Position numbers and translations under genes: made by a program. DNA of 64,000 nucleotides from Chaetorhynchus papuensis (lineage: Eukaryota; Chordata; Aves; Passeriformes; Rhipiduridae). Each line of letters begins with the position of its first letter. The stretch's first letter is position 1. Positions 24,301-36,556 of this stretch are shown here, piece after piece. The notes below the pieces were generated by a model. The model was given only the letters and a program-made list of their open reading frames with translations, made no database searches and had not been told where the DNA came from. The DNA lies in assembly GCA_013396525.1 (NCBI GenBank), contig VWYX01000626.1, positions 431,640 through 495,639 on the forward strand, in the 5' to 3' direction.

Positions 24301-27300
24301 CACACACAGCATCAAGGAAAGCTCAAGGCAGCTTTTCCAGCTCACCAGCCTCCATCCCCAACTCATCCCAGTGCTTCTCAACTTCCCCCCTCAATTTTTG
24401 CATGGCCCAAAGTTTCTCTCCAATTGTCTTTGCCTTCTTGGCTATCTCAGAATCACCTCTTCAGCCCTGGACCCCAAGGCTGCTGCAGCAATAGCTCCTC
24501 TGTGATGGGCCAGGTGCTTTATCCCCCCTTTGGGCCAGGCTGTGCTCGCCGTGCAGGAGGAGAGAGCAGTGCTGGCTTTGTCTGTGCTGAAGCTCACAGC
24601 TCACCCCAGAAACCCCACACATCTCCCCAGGAGCCATCTGCATGTCCTCACCTGCTTGTTAATGGCCTCCAAAGGAGCTCATTTAAAGCTTGCTTGGGTA
24701 AGTATAAATTGTTTAGTCTCTTGCAGGGCAGACATGCCTAATCCACAGCAGCATGAGATTATAGATCAAACACTTGTTGTTGTTTTGCTATGGGAAGCAG
24801 GCTGTTTTTAAGGGGAGGAGGTTGGAAACCTGTGCTATTTCCAAACATACTGCAGTTATTGATCTTATCAAAGCAAGAAAGTTTCCTTATTTTTTTTCCC
24901 CCGTCACTTAATTTTTGTTTTGTTGCCTGTTTTATTCTCATTTTGACTTGTCTTGAGATCAAGAGCTCTTTATGCAGAGATCATTGCTTTCAGTACATTT
25001 ACACAGCACCAAGTACAAAAACATTAAACAGGTAGGTCTTTAGCACTATCAAAATATAAATGCATAATCATATTCTGCATCTGTATCCTACAGGAAACAG
25101 AGCTGGTACAGCATGTAAGAGTCCTGGGGCAGGACTCCTTCCATTCTGCTGCACTTCCAGGCAGTGCAAGAAGCCACAGCCTAAAATTAAGACTTTTAGG
25201 TACATAACTCCCAAACCTGAAAGTGCACATCTGACATTTTGAGGCATGGGCCAAGCTGGCTCCAACTTACTGAAATGCTGTAGCTGCAGGATGCTGAACA
25301 GTAACTGGAATACATACTGGTCAAGCTACAGGTATTAAAAGTGGTTATTCCCGCATGTTTTTGGTCCCTGAAGCCTGTCTCAGCTGGATGCACTGCAGTG
25401 TAATCACCTTGACACACAGACACAAGAGCAACTTCCTGTGATAGACTGGTGGGACTCAGCTCAAGCAGGAGCCCCCAGCTGCAAAGGTGCAGCAGATACA
25501 GTTGAGGCCACAATTGAGCTAAAAAAGGAGATTATGTGAGTGCATTTTCTCTTGCCTTCATTCCTCCTGTGCCCCAAAATGGGCTAAAGCTCTGCCCTGT
25601 CAAGGCCTGTTTGAGAAACCATGTGGTTCATCTGTTAATCTTGTCTTGCTGCTTTTCCTGCAGTACAGTGGCTTTCCAAGCTAAATCAAGGCCTCCAGAT
25701 CCCTCATGCTGTGTGTCTAGAGGAAGCATTTTTAGCCTGAGCTTATAGGTGGGGAACAGACAGATTAAACAGTTTGCCTCCAGATTACTCAAGAAGTCCT
25801 GAGCTGAGCCCAGGGCTGAACTCAAGAACTGTCTCCCAGCCAGTCCTTCAGACAGGCTTTTCTTCTCTCCAATAGGATCTGTAGTTACTCCATTGAAAAA
25901 CCATAGAAATTATCTTTTACCATTCCTGCACATAAATTTTCACATGAGGTTGACAGAAGGAAAAATAAGACAGTGGGGAGTAAAGTCAGAGAAGGTAGCA
26001 TATGATCCGTGTCAAAACTGCTCAGGGCTGAGATTCCCAGGTTTTTACACCCAAGGAACTGAGTCAGCTTCCTCCCGATATTTACTGAGACCACTGACCA
26101 CTTCCAAGGTCAGCATGTGCCAGACACTAACATTACTTAAAACAGCACAAACAGCTTTTAGCAATCCTGAAATTCATCATTCTCCAGGTGCTGATAAGCC
26201 TGTTCCTAGTCCTACTCCAAATTTGTTATTTTTAATAACTTTCTCTGGAAGGATTTGGAATGTGAATTTCCTTTTCCATTCATTCCCTTCTGTTATTACA
26301 GTCAGGGATTCCAGCAGTTGGTTTCAAGTGATATTTACTACTAAAAGCCCATCAGATGTGCTGACTAGTAAATATTCATTGCACTGAAAAAAAGAAACCT
26401 CTCTTTCTGTTGATGCACCGAATTTCTGCTCTCCAGGTGGTCAGCTTCACACCACACAGACAATTTCAAACCTGGGAAAAATTCTGATTTGAATTCCAGG
26501 ATCTCAAATATTAGTAGCAGCAAAGCAAACAAGCACAAAAAATGATGTTTTCAGTGACCTGTGTAACTTCCCTCAAACAGCCAGCAACATTCTTAGCCAG
26601 TAAATGCTAAAGCCTGCAACCCCCAACTCTCGTCTGTTATATCACACATTCCTGCTAGGCCTTAAAAAAATCACCCTCTCCCTGCTCCATGTCAGTCTTG
26701 CTGAGGAGATCCTGCACTGGCACCTTAGGAGGGGACACAGCTCCTGGGGGTTTGTGCTGGTTTGTCCCCTGTGAACCCTTGCAGCCACAAATCTCCATGG
26801 GTGGCCAAGGTGGCCCTGCTGGCCACAGCAACCCCACTTGTGCACTTCACGAGGAGGGAAGTGATCAGCTGGTCTGACAACAGCCCCACTCCACTGTAAA
26901 TCCAGGATTCCAAAAGAAACCTCACACCATGGATGCCTGAGCAGAGCCTCAGCTGGGAGAAACCTTTGAACCAAATATAAAGCTCCAGAGAGCCCTTTTC
27001 AGCCTGTTCACCCTGGGAAAAGAAACCAGGGGGGTAAGGGCTCCCCAGTCCTTCTCCCATTCCCAGGTTTCACAGTTGGTGGACAGAAGAGGACAACCCA
27101 GCCTTGTGAGATGTTTGGGGCTTGTCTGTGCATGCTCTGGAGGTCAGACCAAATGGAGGCCTGAAAGGCTTTCAAATGTGCCAGACTGACATAAAAATCT
27201 AACTGGTGGCAGTAAAAGATGAAGAACTGAGCCTAGATTACAAAACAAACTCACAAAGTTTTTAGTAGTTCAGATGCAGCTCATCTGCAGCTCATACTGT

Positions 27301-27680
27301 GCAGAACTATTACAAAAACATTCCTCCAAAAGCTCTTCCCAACATCTGCACTTTTTAAAGTCACAATTAAGGGCCGCTGAATGTTCCGTTCCTGCTGCTT
27401 TTCCTAAAAATCACGTCTTGGCAGAAAACCCAATGTTAAATCTTTTCTGCTGCAACGTCCTTCCTATGCCAGCTACAATGCCAAGCATTATTTATAGCCA
27501 CATAAAGCCAGACTGAGCTTATACAAGACTGTCTTAGCAAACCCAAATTAAGAAGGAATTGCAAACAGATCAACTTCTTGTATAGCAAATCTGTTACCAC
27601 AAATCTAGGACCTAGAGAACTGCAAGCCTGCATAACAACAGAAAAGTTAATCAGCTGAGTCCTCTTGTCCTCACTCAGGT
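21323..27680. other. Non-coding stretch with a GC-richer patch
   Basis: Contains a moderately GC- and CpG-richer patch at about 22900-23560 and a short CA run near 24296. Open frames at 21623-22084, 23318-23827 and 25893-26387 (plus, 153-169 codons) overlap frames of similar length on both strands and carry no recognisable domain, so they are considered chance. No repeat or RNA gene was recognised. Confidence 0.5.
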
Positions 27681-27862
27681 AGAATCACAGAATTATTTAA
27701 GTTGGAGAAGACCTTTAAGGTCATCAAGTCAGACTGTTAACCAAGCAGTGCCAAGCCTAAGCCACAGACTAAACCCTGTCCCCAGCACCACATCTGCACC
27801 TTTTAAACACTTCCAGGCAGGGTGACTCCACCACTGCCCTGGGCAGCCTGTAAGAGGCTGGA
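27681..27862 (-). repeat. CR1 LINE 3' tail fragment
   Basis: The plus strand reads AGAATCACAGAATTATTTAA, then GTTGGAGAAGACCTTTAAGG and TCATCAAGTC, followed by a CR1-like stretch with CCACTGCCCTGGGCAGCCTGT. This is the reverse complement of an older, more diverged avian CR1 3' end. It is truncated and has no coding sequence. The 3' limit of the match is approximate. Confidence 0.8.
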
Positions 27863-30800
27863 GCCTCCCTCACCCTCCACAGGACAGCAGTGGTCAGAAG
27901 AGCTGGGCTGGCACCCCTGCCCCTCTGCCCAGTACAGCTCTTGCAGGTGTAAAGCACAGTAGGGCCACACAAGCACCCCCAGGCCTGTCTGCATGTCATG
28001 ATTTTGCATTCCAGCCTTTCACAAAATTAATCCTGACCTACACCAGTGTAACCTCCTTTACAACCAGACAATTATGTCAAGGTAACACAGCAGCAGTTTG
28101 GAGAACTCTGAGAACACAGCAAACCGGGAACAACCCTGAGGGATGGTGTCATTGGGCACTAAAGAGGAGGTGATATGACTCATCCCATTCCTGGGTATTA
28201 CAGGATGTTAATTCTGGCTCAAGAACAGCAGGGAGATATAAAAGTATGGGAAGAGTAGGGGGTCTCTGAAAATGGTGGGCACATTATGAGAATGAGACCT
28301 GCATTACACTGCAACATAGAATTTCAAAGGGAACAAGTGAAAGCAATGAAAATAATGAGCTTCCTGCAATTAAAACATTGTCAGCTCACCTTATTTCTTT
28401 GAAAAACTACTAAAAAAGAGCTTTTCTTTGTAATGATGAGGAAGATCATACTTCACAGATGTAGGCACTGGACATTTTTAAAGCCTACTCTCAATTTACT
28501 TAAAAAAACAAAGGTGGAAACTTCACCCTGCAACAATCGTCTTTCAAGCTTTAGGGTTTTCACAACCCCAAACCATCACGACTATTCAAGGAAGGACCCA
28601 ATGAATCCAACATTTTCTTCCCTTAGGATTGTTGCTAGAGATGCAGTAATCACCTGACAGTCTTTCCTTCCCCAAGAAGGGACCCATTGTTGTGTATTGT
28701 CCATCAGACCTCCTTCCTGTGACCCTGTTTGCTCAGCTCAGCCCTTCCTTCTACTCCATCTCAGAAAATTCCTACAGCACCCATAACTGGTACAGAGGGA
28801 GAGCAGTCAGCAACAAAACACCCATAAACCCTCTTTAATCAGCACAGCTGAACAGCACAGCCCACGCTGGGACACCCCACGTTCCACAGCTTTTTTCACA
28901 TATCTGACCACAAGACCTTAAATGAAAGAAGTTTCCAGCAAACTTTTGTATGAGTGTGGGCTTCCATCAGGTTCTTAAATGAGTGCAATTAACTGCCCTA
29001 ATCATTCTATAACACTAGAACATCACATCACAGTAATTGCAAAAAGGAGAAAAGTATTTTTCAGAAGCACTGAAGTCCCTATCAGTGAGTACTTAAAATC
29101 CTTCTGGAAATTGCTTCTTCACTCTATTTTAATCTTTTTATAGAAGTAGCACATTTAACTGGTGCTGGGATGCTGAACAAGTAATGAAAAGGTCAATCCT
29201 AGCAACTAGAGCTATTTCAGTCTGAGGTATTATACCATACCTATCTATATTAAAAACACTTCAGCAGGGTTGCAAAGCCAGGTGTTCAACAGTTCAGAGT
29301 TCTGCTGAGCTTTTGTGTTGCTCCCTGAAAAGCCTGTATGATGATACAGCCTAATTATGTGATCACATCTTATTTTTCTCCAGAAGTTCCCCATCTTGCT
29401 CAAGACACAGAAAAAATGGCAATATTACATTTCATCTCCTGTGACCGGCACTTACCCTCGTGCTCCTCTTTACTGCACACTGCTCAGAGCACGCACTAAA
29501 GAAAAACTATTTCTTTATGGCTTCTTCCAATGCTCAGCTCCTGCATCCAAGCACTTCAAACAAATTATTTTCACAATAAAGCAGGGAGATGAGGTGCTTT
29601 TACTGTGTATACAAAGCAGACTCTGCACCTAAGGTAATGCACTCCAGACCTTCATCTCAGCCAGCTAACAGCAGCTTTCAGAACTCTTGACATGGTATTT
29701 GGTTCTTGACACAGAACAATTCGTAGTCAAAACTGGCTTAAAGGGAAATCCAGGACTCTGGGCACTGAGCAAAACTGACTGCAAAATAATGGATATACAA
29801 ATAGCAGACAGTGCTGACTCACCTTCCAGAGTGGGCACAGATAAGCACATTGGAAAGGCAAGGCTCAAACTCCCCTTACACATAACCTACCTCTTCTCCC
29901 TGCAGTTCTCAGCTTCTCCTGCACTCCCCTGACCTCATGCCCACTCAGAGGCTCAGGAAGCAGAAGGACCAGTCACTCTCTGGGCACAGCCAGGGAAGGG
30001 GTGAGCACTCTGCTGGAAAGGGCATCCCCTAATCCTGCACTCAAGGGGCAACAAAGGTTCATGAGACAGCCTTTATCCCACCACAGCACACACTGCCTGC
30101 TCCTCTGAGATCTCACCATTCCACCTGCTTTTGTGTGGTTTCATAGACCTGCCTGTTTTAAAGTTAACTACTCTTCCATATCCAACTCTTGAGACTCTTC
30201 ACTCCCAGTTTTCTTTCCCCATCTCTCCATTTAGCTTTTATTCTTCCTGCAGACCAGCCCCAGTCATCCTCTAGCTCCTGGGTGTCATATGGCCACAGAA
30301 AAGGATGTGGAAAAGCACATTTCTGGGGAAATGGCTACGTACCCTAGGAGCCAAGCTCAGGCACTATCAGGATGAACTGGGAGGCAGCTACCAAGCCAAA
30401 TCACTTCAGTCTGCAAGACTGGAAAGCATGTTAAGACCTCTCCCTCGGTCAGGTTTGGATGGCTCTTCCCCCACAGAAGCAGAGGCCATCCCATTAAACC
30501 AAAACATTCTGTACTGGAAAGCTTAGTCTGCAGCCCAGCAGTCTTAAACCTTTATAAAGAAAAGTTTCTAAAATAAACAGTATACAAATACAGGTGCCAT
30601 TGTTGCTGAAGCTTCCCAAAAACATCTGGCTGGATGCAGATATGCAAACTGGAAAGTTTGAGTCCACTGTACTTAGAGTCTGATGAGGTTTAGAAGAAGG
30701 GGAAACACACCACTTTACCTGAAGGTGCAGCTCCATCCCTGACTACAGATAATCTTCTTTAAACCCCTGCAGCACAAACAAGTGGAAGCAGGGGAAGATC

Positions 30801-33800
30801 CCAGCAGGCACAGGCTGCCTGACAGGGCATCCCCAGAGCCCATACTGTCACCTGGGTGCAGCTGGGCTGTGCACACACACAGATGTTCCAGTTGCTATGG
30901 GAACAGAGGTGGTGTCAGCACTAAGATGCAAGTGGGGCTGAAGGGACACAGATGAACTCAAATCATCATCTGCACAGATTGTGAGCAACTAAAGGACACC
31001 AATATGTCGGGTTGCATTTGTCCACCACGCATCTAAAAATACACTCGCAAACTTAAGTCTGAAGTCAACACTTTTGATGTTTCCACCACTCCTTAAGTAT
31101 CCTGTGCTGAAGTAGAGATATTAAAGAAATAACAAAAGAGGCAAAAAAGTGACAAAAAACTGACACAAAAGTGCCTCTGCTCCCACTGCCTCCTGCCTTC
31201 CCATGGGCACATCAGTCAGCAGAGCAAGCTCTGCAGCTTTCCCAGGAACTAAAAGTAGCAACATTGGAGCAAAAGTATTGAGTGTCACTGGTGATGATGA
31301 GAAAATTTTGTCACGAAAGAACAGACACCATCTGACACATGGAACAGCAGCAGTAATTTGGAAATTAGAGACCCAGGCATACGCTTTCTAAAATTATCCA
31401 TGAAACTAAAACCAAGGGCAACATACTTAAAATACTCTTACAGGAAGCCTGCAGACAGCCTGCATTGCATGCTGCAGGCCTGCCTTCTGAACTGGACTGG
31501 CAAAGCAGCCTGCCCCGTGCTGGACCTGGAACCTGCCTTTGGATGAGCACAGCGTGAGCCTGTCCATCCCCACCTCGCATGCCGATGCCTCCAGTGCTAC
31601 ATGTTGTAACACTGCTCGTGAGACAAGCTCAGACATACCTTGGGCAGCTCTTGTTTCATGCCAGACTGGTCAAAGTATTCCACATTTATTTTAGTGCTGC
31701 CTAATTGACTTTCCTCCCCCCCAGGATAGCAATAAGCACAGCCAGAACATTTATTTGTTTGATGCAATGTGATTTTCAACCAACTGCAGAAAAATTGGCT
31801 TCTCAGCCAGGCTCTCAAGGACAAAAGTGACAGTGCAAACAATATTTATCTGAAAATAGCCCCAGCTGCCCCTCACCACGACCCTGCCTTGAGGCAGCTG
31901 TTCCTGGGTTGTGGCTCCCCAGTAACTCATCCTGCATGAACAGACAGGGAAGAGCCCTCCTGGCACACAGCAGCACAGGGTCAGTGCAATCACGTGCAGA
32001 CAAGGCAAAACCTGGGCACTGGTCAACCAGGACAGCATTAAGGGATGCTGATTTAGCTCTGTCACAGCTTCCCCTGGGGAGCTTGCAATAAAGATAACAT
32101 TCTCAAGTGCCCACAAAGCATCATGAGATAGATCAACCACCAGCTTTGCACATTTCTCTTCTTACCAGCCATTCCTCACCTTTTTCTCACTCTGTCTAAA
32201 CCTCCAGTTTCAAACAAACAATCTCTTGCTGTCAAAACAAGAGGCTTTGACACCAAACCACGCAACAGAAGTGCTCTTGCTCTGCTGTTGCTTTGCACCA
32301 CCTGCACCCCAGTGAGCCAACCACTGAGATCAGTGACCCTCTCTCCTCTCCCAGGGCTGTTGCTGTTCTGGGGAGCACAGCAGCAGTGCCACAGCACATC
32401 AGACAAGAACAGAGTTCTTGCTGGAAACGAAGCAGGCACACTGAGAGGAAGCCTCTTAGTGGGAATGCAGCCCTAGGGACAGCCCTGCTGTGGACAGCCA
32501 AGAGCAGGAGAGGCAGGTCTCGTGCTTCTCGATGACACTGTCATGGTTTGACACGCATGCCATCACACCTGCACCCGTGCATAAAGAGGGAACATGGATT
32601 CAGCTTTGCTGGCAAAAAAAAAGTGTTTGAGAAAGGACTTTGATGGTGAAAAGAAAGACTTAATGGGGCACTTCACATGAAAAAATAAGTGAGAGTAAGA
32701 ACAGTGACACTTGAAGAGGAAAAAAGATTAATATGGGCATTAAGGTGGCATTATTACCCAGCAGAGGGAAGAGTAATAAGCAACCAGGCTGGAAGAAAAC
32801 ATGTGGGAGTTCCATAGGTAGTCTGGATAATCAGACAACATATGGCCATTTTAACAATGAGGCTTTCATGAAGTCAGTGAGGAATGAATTCTGCCACAAA
32901 GCCTGAAAGCACAGAAAGTTTATTTAAAAGGATAGACAAACACCAATGAGTTATACATATTCTTCAAAAACTAACCTGCAGAAGGCACAACATGATTTCA
33001 TGCTAAGGCTGCAGCCAGCTGCCCTGGGACTGCAGCAGTCCTTGCAGTTCAGGTTGCACCTATTTTGATTTGATGCCTGTGAGAAGGAGCACTGCCTCTG
33101 CCCTGTGTGCCTGGCTTGCAAAAAACTGCCAAGCTCTCTCCTCGTAACACCAGGCTTTGCTGGTGCAGGAAGCTTAAAGGGTGGGTAATGAACTCCTCCT
33201 AAACCCTCTAAAACAGCAATAGAGGTGATCCTAGATAATCTGGAAACACACACAGGGAAGGCACTCCCGCCAGTGACCTTCCTCCCAACTCCTCAGCATA
33301 CTCCCATTATCTCCCTGCAGTGGCAGTTTGCATAAGGCGATCTCCTGGAGTATTTCAGGTTAAAACCTGCCCAAAAGTCAAGACAAAGCTTACTCAGCCC
33401 AGCTAAAGCTGTGCACCAGTCCTTCAGCAGCTCATGGGCTGGGCAGCAAAATCAATGAGAGCCCTTACACTTATGAGCGAGGCTGCTTCTTTCAGGGTAT
33501 CTCCCCAGGGGGGACTGTCCCCTCTGCAATAGCATCACCACTTGTCATCCTTACCCTTAGTGGATGGAAAAGCCTCTTGCCCAACACCTGTAGTAAGGAA
33601 AACAGCCGGGTGAATCAAAGATTCTTAATTTTGGCACTCTAAGCAGGGAGTGCAAAGCCTTTGCTAAACACAGACATCCTTTTCAGTCTTGTATCTATCA
33701 GCATTAAATGCTACAGTTCTTCCCTGACTGCTGGTTTTACACTCAGCCAAGACCCCCAGAGCCTGCAGCACCACACATTGGCACCTCCTGCAGTGCTTTA

Positions 33801-36305
33801 GCCCTGCAGCCACTGAAGATTAAGACTGGGGCCAGAGTCAGAATTAGCATTTGATGCCTTCAGGATCTTGTGGCTAACAAAAGGCAGGAAAATATTATGA
33901 AAGAAACCAGGAGTTCTTTCAGAACATTGAGACAGGTGATCAGGAACAAAAAGCCTTCTCAGACTCTTCAGCAAAAGCTGAGGTTTGGGTTTGACAAGAC
34001 AATCTCAGACCTCATGGAGACTTTCAAAACTTGGGCCAAGGTCAGGCACAATACAAAAGAAAACAAGTAAATATTCATGCCTGGCTTTATGCCTCTTTAT
34101 AAAAATTCAGTCCAGCTTCAGTCCTAATTTTCTTATCATTTCTTAGCATTGTTGTCACCCTGTATGAACTATGTGCTATTGATGAATGTGCTCAGTGTAA
34201 AGATTAATTGAAGAACCACAATTCAGGAGGGGTAACTTAATTCCCTCCTGCAGGTGCCCTGCAGTATTTCATACAACTTGTGGCCAGGAATATTTTATTA
34301 GTTCCATGCAAGAAGACCCATAGCAAGTGCTGTTGCTCAGCCTTTGCCAGCTGAAGCTGCTGCACAAATTCCAGGTCACAGAAGAGGCTGGGGAGGGGAC
34401 AAGACAGGGAAGCTGTCTGGGGTACCTGTTAGTTTAAGGACAGAAAACAGAGACAGCTTTAACATATCAGGATGGAAGGGCAAGTGCACAGTCCTCTGTT
34501 TTAGACTGAAATGGTATCATTGTTTTTGGCTCCCAAGCTAGCAAAAGTAGAGTTTGTGGGGTGGAATTTTCCTTTCAGTTGCTTGGTGCTTTCAAGAAGA
34601 AGAATTAAGCCTGGTATGTACTCCTAGTTTTGGGAATAATTATCCAACAGCTTGAAACTCCTTCACCTAATTTGGACAAAAGCAAAGACTATCAAAATAA
34701 CCCTGCTGGTACAAAAACCTTCACAGAAATGCATTAATAGATGTTGTGCCCCTACTTGAAGCAGTCAAAAATACAATAAAGGACAGTCTTACTCTGAGGA
34801 CATGAGAGCAAAGCTTTGCAGGCACAGAAGGCTCCTGCCTGGCCAGGGGCTGGTCTCAGCCCAGCTTCAGGTGCTGAGAGAGGGTTTCTCCCAGCATCTG
34901 TACTCACATTTCCACACCTGCTCAAGAACAGAGAGAGGAAAAGTGTATTTTCAAGCCACCCTTCATCAGCCTCTGCTGGGCTGCTCCCCAGACTTGGTTT
35001 AATATGGTGGAAGTTTTATTCAGGCAATGACCTTGTCCATCTCCAGGGGAATGACTGACCAGTGTCTGGAAGTTTCTGGAATACTCAGATCCCCTCTGTG
35101 ACGCCTGTCTGAAAGGGGCTCTCCAGGAAGCAAAACAAGCAGCTATGACACAGGTTGCACCTAAAGTCATGAAGAGGGTAATGGTTAGAACAGGATTTCA
35201 AACCAAATATTTAGAAATAGAAAAACACGTCCAAAAGGAAATTTTGGCAGTTGGCAATCAGTTTTACAATTTGAAAACTCTGAATAAAGAATGTCTACAT
35301 AAATGTAATTTTACATGTTTTTACACCAGCTCCCAAAATCAAATCTCAGTCCTGCAGCTGATTCAAAGCCCTGCTCGTGGTACAGGAACTTTTAGAGGTT
35401 TCACCAAGACCAGCCTTTCTTGTAATTTAATATAAATGCCAATTTCAGCATGCAAATTAACTGTGAGGCCAACTCTTTGAAGAGCTGGCTATCCTCAATT
35501 CCCAGTGAAGTCAAGAGAGTCAAAGAAACCATAAAGGCACAGGATCAGAGTAAATTAGAAAATGGATGAGTACCACATTATGAAATCCTGATACATTCAG
35601 TTAGTTAATGCTTCTGAAGAGTGGAAGTGTAACCAATAATAGGGGCTGATAGTTCATTCCAAAGAATTAGAGGAAACTAGGGGCAGTCAAAATCTGTATT
35701 TCAGCTTAAATGTTGTTAATGTGTTTCTATACAGGTGGGGAAAAAAGTCAGCTCTAAGTATTCTCTAGGTACAATAATTACAGCTCTACTGTGACATGTC
35801 TCTGCAGGCATTTATTTTCCATTAATAGAGGATCAGAATTACAGTTTAATTATTCATAGGGTTCTAAAGAGATACTCAATTTTATTCAAAAAGTCATCAA
35901 CTGGATTACAGGGAAAGCCCACCAAGCTCCCATCCACTTTAACAGGGCAAAGCAACAGACAAAGGCAAAGAGACAAAGGGCAGCCTCGGGACTGAGGAGG
36001 GAGAGCGTGGCAGGAGGGCACTGCCACTGGCAGGGATGTGTCCCCAGGCCAGACTCTGGGGATTCATCCTGGGTCACCCTTCCCTGCCCCCGGGGGATTC
36101 CTGCGCTTCTTACCCAGGTGCTGGCTCTGTCCAGGGAGGAGGATTCAGGAGCACAGCACCACACTCAGGCACAGCTGTGCCCCAGCCTGGCATTTCCACG
36201 GGGGTTTATAGGACACAGGTCCCCTCAGCAGGCACAGCTCAGCTCCCAATTTCTTTACATGCCTTGGAAAGTCTCAGACTTGAATCATTCCTTTGTACAC
36301 AAGCA
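27863..36305. other. Non-coding stretch, nothing firmly recognised
   Basis: At 32539 the sequence TGTCATGGTTTGACAC resembles the start of some avian LTRs, but no LTR signals or end could be followed from it. Overlapping chance-type frames occur at 31751-32140 (minus) and 32951-33253 (minus). No exon, RNA gene or defined repeat was recognised. Confidence 0.5.
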
Positions 36306-36363
36306 CCCATCCCCGAGACCCCCACACCTAAATCCCCATCCCCGAGACCCCCACACCTAAATC
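36306..36363. repeat. Two-copy minisatellite, about 28-29 bp unit
   Basis: The unit CCCATCCCCGAGACCCCCAC plus ACCTAAAT is present twice in tandem without change. A third, degenerate copy (CCCATCCCCAAGCTGCCCAC, then ACATAAAT) lies at 36527-36554. The duplicated segment 36380-36516 separates it from the first two. Confidence 0.8.
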
Positions 36364-36379
36364 CCCCAATAAATACAGT

Positions 36380-36516
36380 GGGCTACAAAGCAGCAGCGTG
36401 GCTGGCCTCCTCAGCTGAGCTATCCTGGGGTGTGTGGGAGTTAAGCCTCACTCCCTTGCTTGGCCAGCTGATCCCCAAACACAGATCTAAAATACAGAGT
36501 TTAAAAAAGCATCTTC
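36380..36516 (+). repeat. Dispersed 137-bp repeat, copy 1
   Basis: The block from GGGCTACAAAGCAGCAGCGT to AAAAAAGCATCTTC recurs at 38693-38839 with few substitutions and one 10-bp length difference. The flanks of the two copies do not match, so this is a dispersed repeat or a small duplication and not a long segmental duplication. No coding potential or terminal inverted repeats were seen. The family is not recognised. Confidence 0.75.
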
Positions 36517-36526
36517 CAAATAAATA

Positions 36527-36554
36527 CCCATCCCCAAGCTGCCCACACATAAAT
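36527..36554. repeat. Degenerate third copy of the minisatellite unit
   Basis: Matches the unit at 36306-36363 with several substitutions. It lies ten bases after the end of the dispersed repeat, so the repeat sits between minisatellite units. Confidence 0.6.
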
Positions 36555-36556
36555 AC

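Noticed and set aside
33870..34070. 66-codon Lys/Arg-rich frame as a small gene
   Set aside because: No family resemblance, no conserved context, and the length is expected by chance.
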